Shown here: piece by piece, positions 45,892 through 53,459 of the stretch
How positions within the stretch are numbered: position 1 is the stretch's first letter
How the letters are laid out: every line of letters begins with the position of its first letter
Notes under the pieces: generated by a model
Database searches by the model: none
What the model was told of the DNA's origin: nothing
Seen by the model: the letters and a program-made list of their open reading frames with translations, nothing else
Translations under genes and position numbers: made by a program
Assembly: GCA_904393835.1 (NCBI GenBank)
Contig: CAJFNC010000012.1
Location: 1-64,000, forward strand
DNA length: 64,000 nt
Source of the DNA: an uncultured Ruminococcus sp.
Lineage (GTDB): Bacteria > Bacillota > Clostridia > Oscillospirales > Acutalibacteraceae
Reading direction: 5' to 3'

Positions 45892-46722
45892 TTATTCCGA
45901 AAAATCAGTAGAAGCCGCAAGCTCCGTCTGCTTTTCATAATCGGCAATACGTTCTTTAAGTCGGGCAAGCGTTGCAGAAAGCGCCTGACTGCCCAAAACC
46001 ATTCTGAGAGGCGCCGGCTCTTTATCCACGCTCTCGATAATGCGCTGAGCCATCTTAACAGGGTCGCCCGGGGCAAGCCCTTTGGATGCGTCCAGCATAT
46101 TTAAAAATCCGTGGCAGGATTCATATTCCGGCATCAAATTTGCTACCTTTGCGCTGCCGTAGCGGAACTCGGTTCTTGCGCCTCCCGGTTCAACCATTGT
46201 TACGCCGATGTTGAATTGCGCAACCTCCTGCGCTAATGCTTCGCAAAAGCCCTCAATTCCGAATTTTGTTGCGTGATACATCGAGTTTGCCGCATAGGCA
46301 ACCTGTGCGCCGTAAGTGGACATCTGAATAATCCTGCCGCCGCCCTGCCTGCGAAGATAAGGAACAGCCGTTTTTATAAGCTGAATAGATCCTACCAAAT
46401 TGGTGGCGATAATATGATTAATTTCCTCATCAGACAGTTCCTCAACACATCCGAACAGACCGTATCCGGCGTTGCTGACTACAACATCTATGCGACCGTG
46501 CTTTTTAAAAGCGTCAGTTACCGTCTTTTGTACGGCGGCAACATCGGTCACGTCAAGGATTACGCAGTCAAAAGTTTGCGGATAAGCTTCTGTCAGCTTC
46601 TGAACCTTGTCTTTTTTGCGGACAGTTCCGACAACGGTCTCGCCCGCCTCCAAAAGCTGCTTTGTCATTTCGTATCCAAATCCGCTGGATACACCTGTAA
46701 TAAGCCAAGTGCGTTTTTTCAT
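45892..46722 (-). CDS. short-chain dehydrogenase/reductase
   Basis: A 276-residue classical SDR with the NAD(P) motif TGVSSGFG (about residue 8), NAGYG (about 85), the catalytic Ser in QMSTYGAQ (about 138) and YHATK (about 151). The C-terminal GARTEFRYG block is like reductases acting on retinol- or quinone-like substrates. ATG 46722 is chosen, 8 bp after GGAGG. It is the last gene of the redox run. Confidence 0.9.
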   Translation of the reverse strand: MKKRTWLITGVSSGFGYEMTKQLLEAGETVVGTVRKKDKVQKLTEAYPQTFDCVILDVTDVAAVQKTVTDAFKKHGRIDVVVSNAGYGLFGCVEELSDEEINHIIATNLVGSIQLIKTAVPYLRRQGGGRIIQMSTYGAQVAYAANSMYHATKFGIEGFCEALAQEVAQFNIGVTMVEPGGARTEFRYGSAKVANLMPEYESCHGFLNMLDASKGLAPGDPVKMAQRIIESVDKEPAPLRMVLGSQALSATLARLKERIADYEKQTELAASTDFSE

Positions 46723-46822
46723 TACAAAGTCCTCCATTCAAAATTATGTATTGTATTCATCCGGGAAGACAAACCCTCTGATAATTTCCATACAGACACG
46801 CCATATTTCAAAAGCCGTAAGT

Positions 46823-47575
46823 TTACTGTTTAGCCGCATCATTTACGCAGCGCAGTGCGTTTAGCGAACGGGGATAACCGATATAGGGCAGGCACTGAGA
46901 AATAATTTTAATCAAAAATTCCTTGTCATTACCGATACGCATATTTGCCGCTGCGTGTGAGATAAGCTGCGGCTCGCAGCCGCCCTGTGCGGCAAGAAAA
47001 CAAAATGTAATCATCTCACGCTGTTTGTAATCGAGTCCGCCGCGTGTGTAGTAATCGCCGAAGCAATTATCAGCCAGCCAAAGATTAATATGGCGGCTTT
47101 CCTGCGGTCCGGAACGCCAAAAATCACGCATACCTTCGCCGAAAATATCAACCTGAGCCTGTGTTCCGGCTTCTCTGCGATTTTCAACAGTCGTTTTAGC
47201 CTGCGACGGCAGCGGAAGTTCAACTCCGCGTTCGGTAAGCACCTCGTTGGTTATATTAAGGAAAGGAAACACTCTTCCTATTCCGAGATATGCCACTGCC
47301 TGATAAACAATCTCCTTGACTTCAATTGCGGTAACACCGAAATTCAGCGCCGCAGGCAGCAGGACACGAAACTCGTCACTTCCCTGACATCCGATCAAAG
47401 TGGCAAGAATAGCCATAAACCGTGTTTTATCATCTAAATCATCGTGGTTAACAACCTCGTCAAAAGCAAAATTGTCGAAACGCTCGATAAATTCGGGATC
47501 TGTTTCTAAAAAATTTGAAACATAACCCGGAAACATTCTTTCATGATACTGTTTTGCATTTTCAGATAGAGCCAT
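46823..47575 (-). CDS. carboxymuconolactone decarboxylase-like protein (tandem CMD)
   Basis: A 250-residue protein holding two CMD/AhpD-like helical units: FMAILATLIGCQGSDEFRVLLPAAL and the GLDYKQREMITFCFLAAQGG repeat. The CxxC redox pair of AhpD is missing, so it is unlikely to be a peroxidase reductase and may be a gamma-carboxymuconolactone decarboxylase relative of unknown use. Start ATG 47575 follows a GGAAGGAA site. The ferredoxin-tailed reductase gene ends 3 bp upstream. Confidence 0.85.
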   Translation of the reverse strand: MALSENAKQYHERMFPGYVSNFLETDPEFIERFDNFAFDEVVNHDDLDDKTRFMAILATLIGCQGSDEFRVLLPAALNFGVTAIEVKEIVYQAVAYLGIGRVFPFLNITNEVLTERGVELPLPSQAKTTVENRREAGTQAQVDIFGEGMRDFWRSGPQESRHINLWLADNCFGDYYTRGGLDYKQREMITFCFLAAQGGCEPQLISHAAANMRIGNDKEFLIKIISQCLPYIGYPRSLNALRCVNDAAKQ

Positions 47576-47577
47576 AC

Positions 47578-48687
47578 TTATTTCCTTCCTTTTCCAAAAT
47601 ACTCTGCGTTTTTTTTCATTCGCTCCTGTTGATTTACGCCGAACGGGCAACGTCTGTTGCAATGTCCGCACTCAAGGCAGGCGTCCGCCTTGACCGAAAG
47701 CTTGTCGTAATGACCTGCCGCCAGCTTATCGCCTACCTGCGCCAAATCGTAATACTTGTTCACAAGTCCGATATCGATTCCCGCCGGGCAAGGCTGACAG
47801 TGATTGCAGTACACGCAGTTTCCGGCAACCTTTTCGGCTGTAAATGAGCCGATTACCGTGTAATCCTTTTCCTCGGCGGAAGCGTCGGCAAAACCCAGCA
47901 GTTCATCAAGGTCGGAAAGATTCCGTACACCCGGAACGGCGGTAAGCACACCGGGGCGATCAAGGGCATATTGCAGGCACTGATATCGGCTCAGCGACGT
48001 ACCGAACGGCGAAGTGTTTTTGTCGAGCAGCTTGCCCGCATGAAAGGGCTTCATAACCGAAATCCCCACACCATCTGCTTCACAGCGGCGGAACAGAGCG
48101 AATCGCTCCGATACCGTGCCGATAGCGTATTCATCGCCCTTTTCAAAATCATACGCGGGGTTAATGCTGAACATCATCATATCAATTGCGCCGGTGTCTA
48201 TGATTTTGTTTGCTACCGACGGCGTGTGAGACGAAAAACCGATATGGTGTACCACTCCCTGCGTCTTAAGTTTTTTAAGATAGTCAAAAACGCCGATTGA
48301 AACGAGCTTGTCAAAATCCTCGTCCTCGTCAACACAATGGAGAAAACCGAAGTCGATATAATCTGTATTAAGTTCTTTTAATTCCCATTCGACCGTGCGC
48401 CTGATCTCGTCAAAATTTCTTGACCAGCCGTATTCTCCTTTGTCATTGTAAACAGCGCCGAAGTGCAGCTGCATATAAACGTTTCTGCGGTTATCACTAA
48501 TTGCTCTGCCCACCGGAGCATACACGTGGCTTGCGCTTGCGCAGAGGTCAAAATAGTTAATCCCGTTTTCAATTGCCTTTCGTATAACTTGCTCAATCTC
48601 GCTGTCGGAGCTGTTATGTATGCCGCCCATACCTAAGCCGAGAACACTTATCTGTTCCTCGCCGTGAGGCAGTTTTCTGTATTCCAT
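47578..48687 (-). CDS. aldo/keto reductase with C-terminal ferredoxin domain (1)
   Basis: A 369-residue protein: an AKR (beta/alpha)8 barrel (GMGGIHNSSDSEIEQVI; FDLCASASHVYAPVG) with NADPH-family positions (about 1-280), then a bacterial ferredoxin-like tail. The tail has two 4Fe-4S motifs, CVYCNHCQPCP (about 297) and CLECGHCNRRCP (about 343). The usual catalytic Tyr position reads FDLCASASHVY, so an active Tyr shift is possible. ATG 48687 lies 7 bp after GGAGA. Related tailed AKRs are common in gut anaerobes; substrate unknown. Confidence 0.88.
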   Translation of the reverse strand: MEYRKLPHGEEQISVLGLGMGGIHNSSDSEIEQVIRKAIENGINYFDLCASASHVYAPVGRAISDNRRNVYMQLHFGAVYNDKGEYGWSRNFDEIRRTVEWELKELNTDYIDFGFLHCVDEDEDFDKLVSIGVFDYLKKLKTQGVVHHIGFSSHTPSVANKIIDTGAIDMMMFSINPAYDFEKGDEYAIGTVSERFALFRRCEADGVGISVMKPFHAGKLLDKNTSPFGTSLSRYQCLQYALDRPGVLTAVPGVRNLSDLDELLGFADASAEEKDYTVIGSFTAEKVAGNCVYCNHCQPCPAGIDIGLVNKYYDLAQVGDKLAAGHYDKLSVKADACLECGHCNRRCPFGVNQQERMKKNAEYFGKGRK

Positions 48688-48697
48688 ATCCGTCTCC

Positions 48698-49816
48698 TTA
48701 TTTATCAAACTCTTTTGCAACCTCGGTCAGCAGTTTGCGTATTTCCAAATGTTGCGGGCATATCTGCTCGCATCTTCCGCACTTGATGCAGTCGGAGGCT
48801 CTGCCGCCGTTTTTGGTGTGTATATTGTTATAGTAGTAATCTGTGTTCCAGTTCTGAAACTGCTTTTTCGCATTCAGGCAGGCAAACAGATCGGGAATAG
48901 CGATTTTTTTCGGACACTGCTCCATACAATATCGGCAGGCAGTACACGGAATAAGATTTTGCGAGCGGAATATGTCGCAAACCTGCTTTATTGCGTGCTT
49001 TTCAGTATCGTTGAGCGGTACAAAATCCTTCATAAATCCGACATTCTCGGTCATCATTTCCATATTTCCCATACCCGAAAGCACAGTCATTACATTAGGA
49101 AAGCTTGCCGCAAAGCGAATTGCATAGCTTGCGGGACTGCCGCCGTGAAGATTATCTAGAATTTTCTTTGCCTTTTCGGGAAGATTTACAAGGCTGCCAC
49201 CCTTAACAGGTTCCATAACTATAACAGGTTTGCCGTGCTTTTCACAGACTTCATAGCATTTTCGGCTCTCAACAGACGCGTCTTCGTAATCGACATAGTT
49301 AAACTGTATCTGCACCACTTCAATCTGTGGATATTCGGTCAAAATCTTGTCGAGCACGGCAGCTTTGTCGTGAAAAGAAATTCCGAAATGCTTAATTTTT
49401 CCCTCTTTTTTGAACTCCAGCGCCGTTTCATAGGCGTGCAGCTTTTTATATTTAGCGTAAATACTCGCATCCTGTGCGTGCATTAAATAAAAATCAAAGT
49501 ACTCTACACCGCAGGCTGAAAGCTGACTTTCAAACAGTGGACGGATTTCCTCCTGCTTTGAAAAATGATGTGTTGACAGCTTATCCGTCAATATATAGGT
49601 ATCTCTCGGATAACGACTTGTCAGGCAGTCCCTCAGAGCTGTTTCACTCTTGCCGTCAACATAGCCGTGCGCTGTATCAAAATAGTTAAATCCGTTCTCA
49701 AGAAAAAAGTCGATCATTTTCGTAAATTCGTCATAATCGACCTCATTATTTTTCATAGGCAGTCGCATACAGCCAAAGCCGAAATTTTTCTTTACTTCAC
49801 TGAAAAAGCGATTCAT
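48698..49816 (-). CDS. aldo/keto reductase with C-terminal ferredoxin domain (2)
   Basis: A 372-residue AKR barrel with FGCMRLPM, the catalytic FDTAHGYVDGKSE block (Asp/Tyr) and DKL (Lys). It has a ferredoxin-like tail bearing CTACRYCMEQCP (about 315) and CIKCGRCEQICP (about 350). It is more canonical than its neighbour at 47578-48687 and the two may pass electrons from the flavodoxin encoded just upstream. ATG 49816 has GGAGG 8 bp upstream. Confidence 0.9.
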   Translation of the reverse strand: MNRFFSEVKKNFGFGCMRLPMKNNEVDYDEFTKMIDFFLENGFNYFDTAHGYVDGKSETALRDCLTSRYPRDTYILTDKLSTHHFSKQEEIRPLFESQLSACGVEYFDFYLMHAQDASIYAKYKKLHAYETALEFKKEGKIKHFGISFHDKAAVLDKILTEYPQIEVVQIQFNYVDYEDASVESRKCYEVCEKHGKPVIVMEPVKGGSLVNLPEKAKKILDNLHGGSPASYAIRFAASFPNVMTVLSGMGNMEMMTENVGFMKDFVPLNDTEKHAIKQVCDIFRSQNLIPCTACRYCMEQCPKKIAIPDLFACLNAKKQFQNWNTDYYYNNIHTKNGGRASDCIKCGRCEQICPQHLEIRKLLTEVAKEFDK

Positions 49817-49829
49817 AAAACCATCCTCC

Positions 49830-50348
49830 TTAACTGATTGCCTGTTTTGCCCATTGCGAAACCTCAGCCTGCGACTTTGCTGCGTCAGCTCCGTGAACGG
49901 CAATGCCTTTGCCGAATACCGCGCCCTTGCACAGCTTTTTGAGATCCGATTCGCAGTGTCCCAGCCCGCTGCCCTCGTGCGTCATAACCGCCATTACTTT
50001 TTTGCCGGTAAAGTCCAAATGTTCAAGCTGAGAGAAAACAGCGCATGGAAATGTTCCACACCAGCAGGGGCCGCAGACAAAAATGTTGTCGTAGCCGTTA
50101 AGACTGTCAAGGTATTTTTTCAGCACGGGGCGCGCATTATCTTGAAGCTCTTTCTTGGCTTCGTCGGTACAAGTATAATAGTCGTCCGAATACGGCTTTA
50201 CAGTCTCCACCTCAAACAGGTCGCCTCCGACTGCGTCGGCAATAAACTGCGCGACAATCTCGGTGTTGCCCTTCGCAAGATTTTTAATGATGCCGTTAAC
50301 GTAATTTTCCCCTTTGCGGGAGTAATAAATTATTAAATTCCGTGCCAT
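49830..50348 (-). CDS. flavodoxin
   Basis: A 172-residue flavodoxin of the longer (flavodoxin_4-like) group. The FMN phosphate loop is near the N-terminus (IIYYSRKGENYVNG), aromatic loop YSDDYYTC follows, then GPCWCGTFPCAVF. It carries electrons at low potential, plausibly for the two downstream reductases. It leads the redox run and has its own promoter at 50432-50460. Confidence 0.9.
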   Translation of the reverse strand: MARNLIIYYSRKGENYVNGIIKNLAKGNTEIVAQFIADAVGGDLFEVETVKPYSDDYYTCTDEAKKELQDNARPVLKKYLDSLNGYDNIFVCGPCWCGTFPCAVFSQLEHLDFTGKKVMAVMTHEGSGLGHCESDLKKLCKGAVFGKGIAVHGADAAKSQAEVSQWAKQAIS

Positions 50349-50431
50349 ATTATAACATCCTCCTTTGCTGATTTAATAAGTTAACGAATCTGATTTTGCA
50401 TAGATTTTGTTCTTTCATCTATTCTATTTTT

Positions 50432-50460
50432 ATTATATAAATTAACTGTTCCGAAAACAA
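50432..50460 (-). promoter_or_regulatory. promoter of the flavodoxin-led redox run
   Basis: On the minus strand TTGTTT (50455-50460), 17 bp and TATAAT (50432-50437). A leader of about 80 nt follows, ending in AGGAGG before the flavodoxin ATG. Confidence 0.65.
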
Positions 50461-50564
50461 TTTTAATTTTGGCTGTTTTACATAAGAAAAACTTATAAAT
50501 AAGTCACGTTGCGTTTTATTGACGATTCAATGCCGATATAATATAAATCAGTACCAAATAAAAA

Positions 50565-50903
50565 TCATTGCTTGCTTTTTAAGTATTCTATATATTCATT
50601 TCCCCAAACTTCAAGTACCGACAATACCGCCTTGAACTTTTCGCCAACTTCGCTCAAACAGTAATCAACCCTGGGCGGAATCTGTTGGTATTCAGTGCGG
50701 ATAATCAGTCCTTCATCTTCAAGCGTTTTCAGCTGCCTCGACAAAGTAGTATGCGTCATTTTTTCCGGCATACGTCTTTGCAATTCATTGAACCGTACAG
50801 GGCCGTCAGATAAAAGATATAAGATGTACATAGACCATTTACCTGTCAAAACTTTTTGCGCTGTAACATACGGACAACGCCCAAATAACTCTTTCTTTTC
50901 CAT
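50565..50903 (-). CDS. HxlR family transcriptional regulator
   Basis: A 112-residue winged-helix regulator: KVLTGKWSMYILYLLSDGP (start of the DNA-binding domain), RFNELQRRM and THTTLSRQLKTLEDEGLI. A cysteine at residue 10 (RCPYVTAQ) lies where redox- and quinone-sensing HxlR proteins (YodB, HypR) keep their sensor Cys. ATG 50903 has AAAGGAA 8 bp upstream. It is divergent from the PNPOx-like gene and probably controls it and itself through the sites at 50919-50983. Confidence 0.9.
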   Translation of the reverse strand: MEKKELFGRCPYVTAQKVLTGKWSMYILYLLSDGPVRFNELQRRMPEKMTHTTLSRQLKTLEDEGLIIRTEYQQIPPRVDYCLSEVGEKFKAVLSVLEVWGNEYIEYLKSKQ

Positions 50904-50918
50904 ATATACGTTCCTTTC

Positions 50919-50983
50919 TGATACCGGTATCAATAAATATCGTACTTGTATTATCGATCCTGTTAAATATAATTATACTTGTA
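50919..50983. promoter_or_regulatory. operator-like sites and promoter between HxlR and PNPOx-like genes
   Basis: A 14-bp perfect palindrome TGATACCGGTATCA (50919-50932) lies in the HxlR leader. Two copies of TACTTGTA lie at 50943-50950 and 50976-50983, exactly 33 bp apart (three helix turns). They flank a rightward promoter with TTGTAT (50946-50951), 16 bp and TATAAT (50968-50973). TACT..GTA matches the half-site style known for YodB-type HxlR regulators, so repression by masking this promoter is likely. Confidence 0.65.
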
Positions 50984-51026
50984 AACAGTGGAAAATACAA
51001 TCCACAATTTGAAAGGAGTTTTTAAA

Positions 51027-51422
51027 ATGAATGAAGTTTTAGATTATTTAAAATCCTGCGGCACATTTTACCTTGCCACCGACGAAGACGGACAGCCCCA
51101 CGTCAGACCTTTTGGCGCTGTTTGCGCTTTTGAGGGCAAACTCTATTTTGTTACCAACAACCAAAAGAAGGTATATCACCAGCTCAAGAAAAACGGAAAA
51201 GTCGAGATCTGCGGTATGCACAAAGGAACATGGATTCGTGTGACAGGCGAGGTAAAGGAAGATTTGCGCCGTGAAGCCCGTGTTGCAATGATGAACACAA
51301 ACAAGGCTGCGCTTGAAAATATGTACACGGTTGACGATAATTTGATGACCGTATTCTGCTTTGAACATGGTACTGCTGCAATTTATTCATTTACCGACGA
51401 ACCGAAAGTAATTGAATTTTAA
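51027..51422 (+). CDS. pyridoxamine 5'-phosphate oxidase-like flavin protein
   Basis: A 131-residue split-barrel protein: LKSCGTFYLATDEDGQPHVRPFG is the classic start of the PNPOx-like flavin/F420-binding fold, followed by LYFVTNNQKKVYHQL and VRVTGEV-type strands. The small size fits a general flavin reductase or nitro/quinone-reducing protein rather than a true pdxH enzyme. ATG 51027 has GAAAGGAG 9 bp upstream. Divergence from an HxlR gene suggests an electrophile or quinone response. Confidence 0.88.
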   Translation: MNEVLDYLKSCGTFYLATDEDGQPHVRPFGAVCAFEGKLYFVTNNQKKVYHQLKKNGKVEICGMHKGTWIRVTGEVKEDLRREARVAMMNTNKAALENMYTVDDNLMTVFCFEHGTAAIYSFTDEPKVIEF

Positions 51423-51449
51423 TTAAAGTAATCACTATAATACCCTTAA

Positions 51450-51490
51450 GGGCTGTTGCAAATTACTGTGATTTGCAACAGCCCCTTTTA
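51450..51490 (+). terminator. terminator after the PNPOx-like gene
   Basis: A 14-15 bp perfect stem (51450-51463 with 51471-51484), seven-base loop and CTTTTA. It lies between the convergent PNPOx-like gene and the broken LysR gene. Confidence 0.85.
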
Positions 51491-51498
51491 TGTTAACG

Positions 51499-52389
51499 TT
51501 ATGATTGTTCTGAAAACTGTTTTTTCAAAATGTCCGCAAATACTTCTACATAATAATCCGAACTGTCCGCTTTCCAAAAAGCGCAGTAGTTGCGTTTGAT
51601 AGGTTTATCACCTCTGCACAGTATCACACGGCTGATTGTCTGACTGAAATTGATTGTATTTTCCCCGCCTTCAATTGGCATAAACCCTTTTCCGCTGACC
51701 ACCATAAGCCTGGCTTCCTCAAGATTTTCGGCAAACAGAAATTCGCCCGTAAAGCCAACTACATCACGGTAATAAGTCATTTCGTTATCCATTTGATTTT
51801 TCGAAGCTATCAAAATGCAGGAAATATTCTTTAAATCTGAAATATTTACGTATTCAAGCTGAGCAATAGGGTTGCGTTTTGATATTTCTATTGCGCAATT
51901 GTTTGTCGTAGGATGACAATTTACATACTCTTCGGAAAAAGCACGTCGTTGGTCATTGATTACAATATCTGCTCCGCCGAATCGAAGCAGCTCATATAAG
52001 TCCTCATGATTTCCGCCAACTATATTTACAGACACATCAGGGTATTTTTCCAAAAAATCCGAAACAGCAAATTACAATTCCTGACCGCCGTAGCATTTCA
52101 GGTATCCTATGCTGAGCTGAGTTTCATCACCGGCCGCAATGCGCGCAGTTTCACGGCAAAGCTTATCCAAGTCAGCGGTAAGGATAAGGCTTTTCTTATA
52201 AAAATGCTCTCCTGCGGGAGTAAGAAAAAATTTTCGTTTTTCCCTTTTTAACAGCTTGACTCCGAGCTCATTTTCCAGCGCTTGAATTTGCTGAGAAATG
52301 GCTGATTGAGATATGTAACATTCCTCGGCAGCTTCGGTAAAACTTTTACAACGCACCACGGCTTGAAAATATTTTATCTGCTTAAGCAT
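51499..52389 (-). pseudogene. LysR family regulator broken by an in-frame stop codon
   Basis: One continuous reading frame of 297 codons, typical LysR length, is split by a single TAA at 52072-52074. The first 105 codons hold the winged helix (KYFQAVVRCKSFTEAAEECYISQSAISQQI) and linker. After the stop the frame resumes FAVSDFLEKYPDVSVNIVGG and runs through the substrate-binding domain to the end (SDYYVEVFADIL). No frameshift is needed to join them. A C-to-T change of a CAA codon would explain it. A short 105-residue DNA-binding fragment could still be made. Confidence 0.88.
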
Positions 52390-52442
52390 TTATACCCCTC
52401 CTCCGTTCTTTGAGCAGGCTTTTAATCAACTCATATAATGAT

Positions 52443-52778
52443 TTACCGTTTTTTGCATATCGTATTTCCAAGCACTAAAATAACTACAAGATCCGCCAAA
52501 ATAATTCCTATCGCAATATAAATAAAACTTGCAGGCAATACGTTTTCAAATAAGCCCATAATAAAAATAACAACTGTTATAACGGCAAATCCCAATCCTA
52601 ATATTCTGCACAACTTTTGGGCATCATACTCTGCTTTTTCTTCATCCGAAGCCGTATTATATCCTGCAATCAACATACTTCCGTGCCCTGAAATAAAAAC
52701 AACAGATAATATTGCCATAATAATAACTATAACCCATATTACCCAATCCGATCCGTTAGAAATATCAGATAATTTCAT
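52443..52778 (-). CDS. DUF3784-like small membrane protein
   Basis: A 111-residue protein with three membrane spans. The segment between the first two reads AGYNTASDEEKAEYDAQKLCR, the family hallmark, and ILGLGFAVITVVIFIMG and FIYIAIGIILADLVVILVLG follow. Function unknown; such proteins are often near regulators in Firmicutes. A 43-bp part of it (52515-52557) is repeated at 52937-52979. Confidence 0.82.
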   Translation of the reverse strand: MKLSDISNGSDWVIWVIVIIMAILSVVFISGHGSMLIAGYNTASDEEKAEYDAQKLCRILGLGFAVITVVIFIMGLFENVLPASFIYIAIGIILADLVVILVLGNTICKKR

Positions 52779-52849
52779 AAATACTCACTCCGTAAAACTT
52801 GCTTTTCATCAGTTATAAACAGCTAATACAAATATCTTATACGTTTATT

Positions 52850-52935
52850 CAAAGCTTTGCCTTTATCAAAGCAACCAGCGCATTGCGCTGAAAATTAAGT
52901 GGTAGATTGTACCCCACTGCTGAATTTTGATACCG
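52850..52935. repeat. dispersed hairpin repeat, copy C
   Basis: The third copy keeps the CAAAGCTTTGC start of copy A and the first hairpin CAGCGC/GCGCTG (52876-52881 with 52885-52890). In the second hairpin a T-G pair of the other copies is T-A here (AGTGG with CCACT), a pairing-preserving change. The third hairpin is missing; instead the duplicated DUF3784 fragment begins two bases after CCGGA. Confidence 0.85.
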
Positions 52936-52936
52936 G

Positions 52937-52979
52937 AATATTAATAAAATTTGCAAGCAATACGTTTTCAAATAAACCC
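52937..52979 (-). pseudogene. 43-bp duplicated fragment of the DUF3784 gene
   Basis: This stretch matches 52515-52557 at 39 of 43 positions. On the minus strand it would code GLFENVLLANFINI, like GLFENVLPASFIYI of the intact gene, but a stop and frame loss lie just upstream. It is directly next to repeat copy C and is a remnant of a second copy or of a local duplication. Confidence 0.75.
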
Positions 52980-53082
52980 TTTCAGGTTTTCTGTCTTTAT
53001 TATAAAGCATCCCGGTTTAAATGTCTAATACCTATTCTTTATTCTTTATAATGCGTTTTATGTATGGATAAATCAAAAAAAC

Positions 53083-53109
53083 AAAAACCCCGATAAAATC
53101 GGGGTTTTT
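53083..53109 (-). terminator. terminator of the tRNA-Ser transcript
   Basis: A 12-bp perfect stem (53083-53094 with 53098-53109) starts right after the tRNA 3' end on the minus strand and is followed by TTTTTTT. Confidence 0.88.
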
Positions 53110-53112
53110 TGG

Positions 53113-53200
53113 CGGAGGACAAGGGATTTGAACCCTCGCGCCGCGTTAGCGACCTACTCCCTTAGCAGGGGAGCCTCTTCACCACTTGAGTAATCCTCCG
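53113..53200 (-). tRNA. tRNA-Ser (anticodon GCT)
   Basis: An 88-nt class II tRNA. The 7-bp acceptor stem CGGAGGA/TCCTCCG, anticodon stem CTCCC/GGGAG with GCT in the loop, a long variable arm and a T loop GGTTCAAATCC are all readable. CCA appears encoded (53110-53112). It decodes AGC and AGT. Confidence 0.96.
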
Positions 53201-53234
53201 TATGGTAAAGTGTTAAGTCTATATAAAATAATGG

Positions 53235-53321
53235 CGGAGAGGAAGGGATTCGAACCCTTGGTCCCTCGCGGGATCACTAGTTTTCAAGACTAGCTCCTTA
53301 AACCACTCGGACACCTCTCCG
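53235..53321 (-). tRNA. tRNA-Ser (anticodon TGA)
   Basis: An 87-nt class II tRNA. Acceptor stem CGGAGAGG with its partner, anticodon stem CTAGT/ACTAG holding TGA, a long variable arm and GGTTCGAATCC are present. CCA is encoded at 53232-53234. It decodes TCA and other TCN codons and is cotranscribed with tRNA-Ser(GCT) 34 bp on. Confidence 0.96.
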
Positions 53322-53351
53322 TATAACTCTAGCTGTGTTTCAGCAAGAGTT

Positions 53352-53380
53352 ATTTTATCATAATGCCTATTTTTTGTCAA
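53352..53380 (-). promoter_or_regulatory. promoter of the two tRNA-Ser genes
   Basis: On the minus strand a perfect TTGACA (53375-53380), 17 bp and TAAAAT (53352-53357), about 30 bp upstream of the first tRNA. Confidence 0.8.
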
Positions 53381-53459
53381 TAGTTTTTTTGAATTTTTTG
53401 AAAATTTAGGAGAACAAACTCTCGACCCCTAACTCTCAAAAGCAATCCACTGCTTTAAA

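Noticed and set aside
51499..52389. LysR gene split by a frameshift
   Set aside because: The two parts are in the same frame; a nonsense codon explains the break without any shift.
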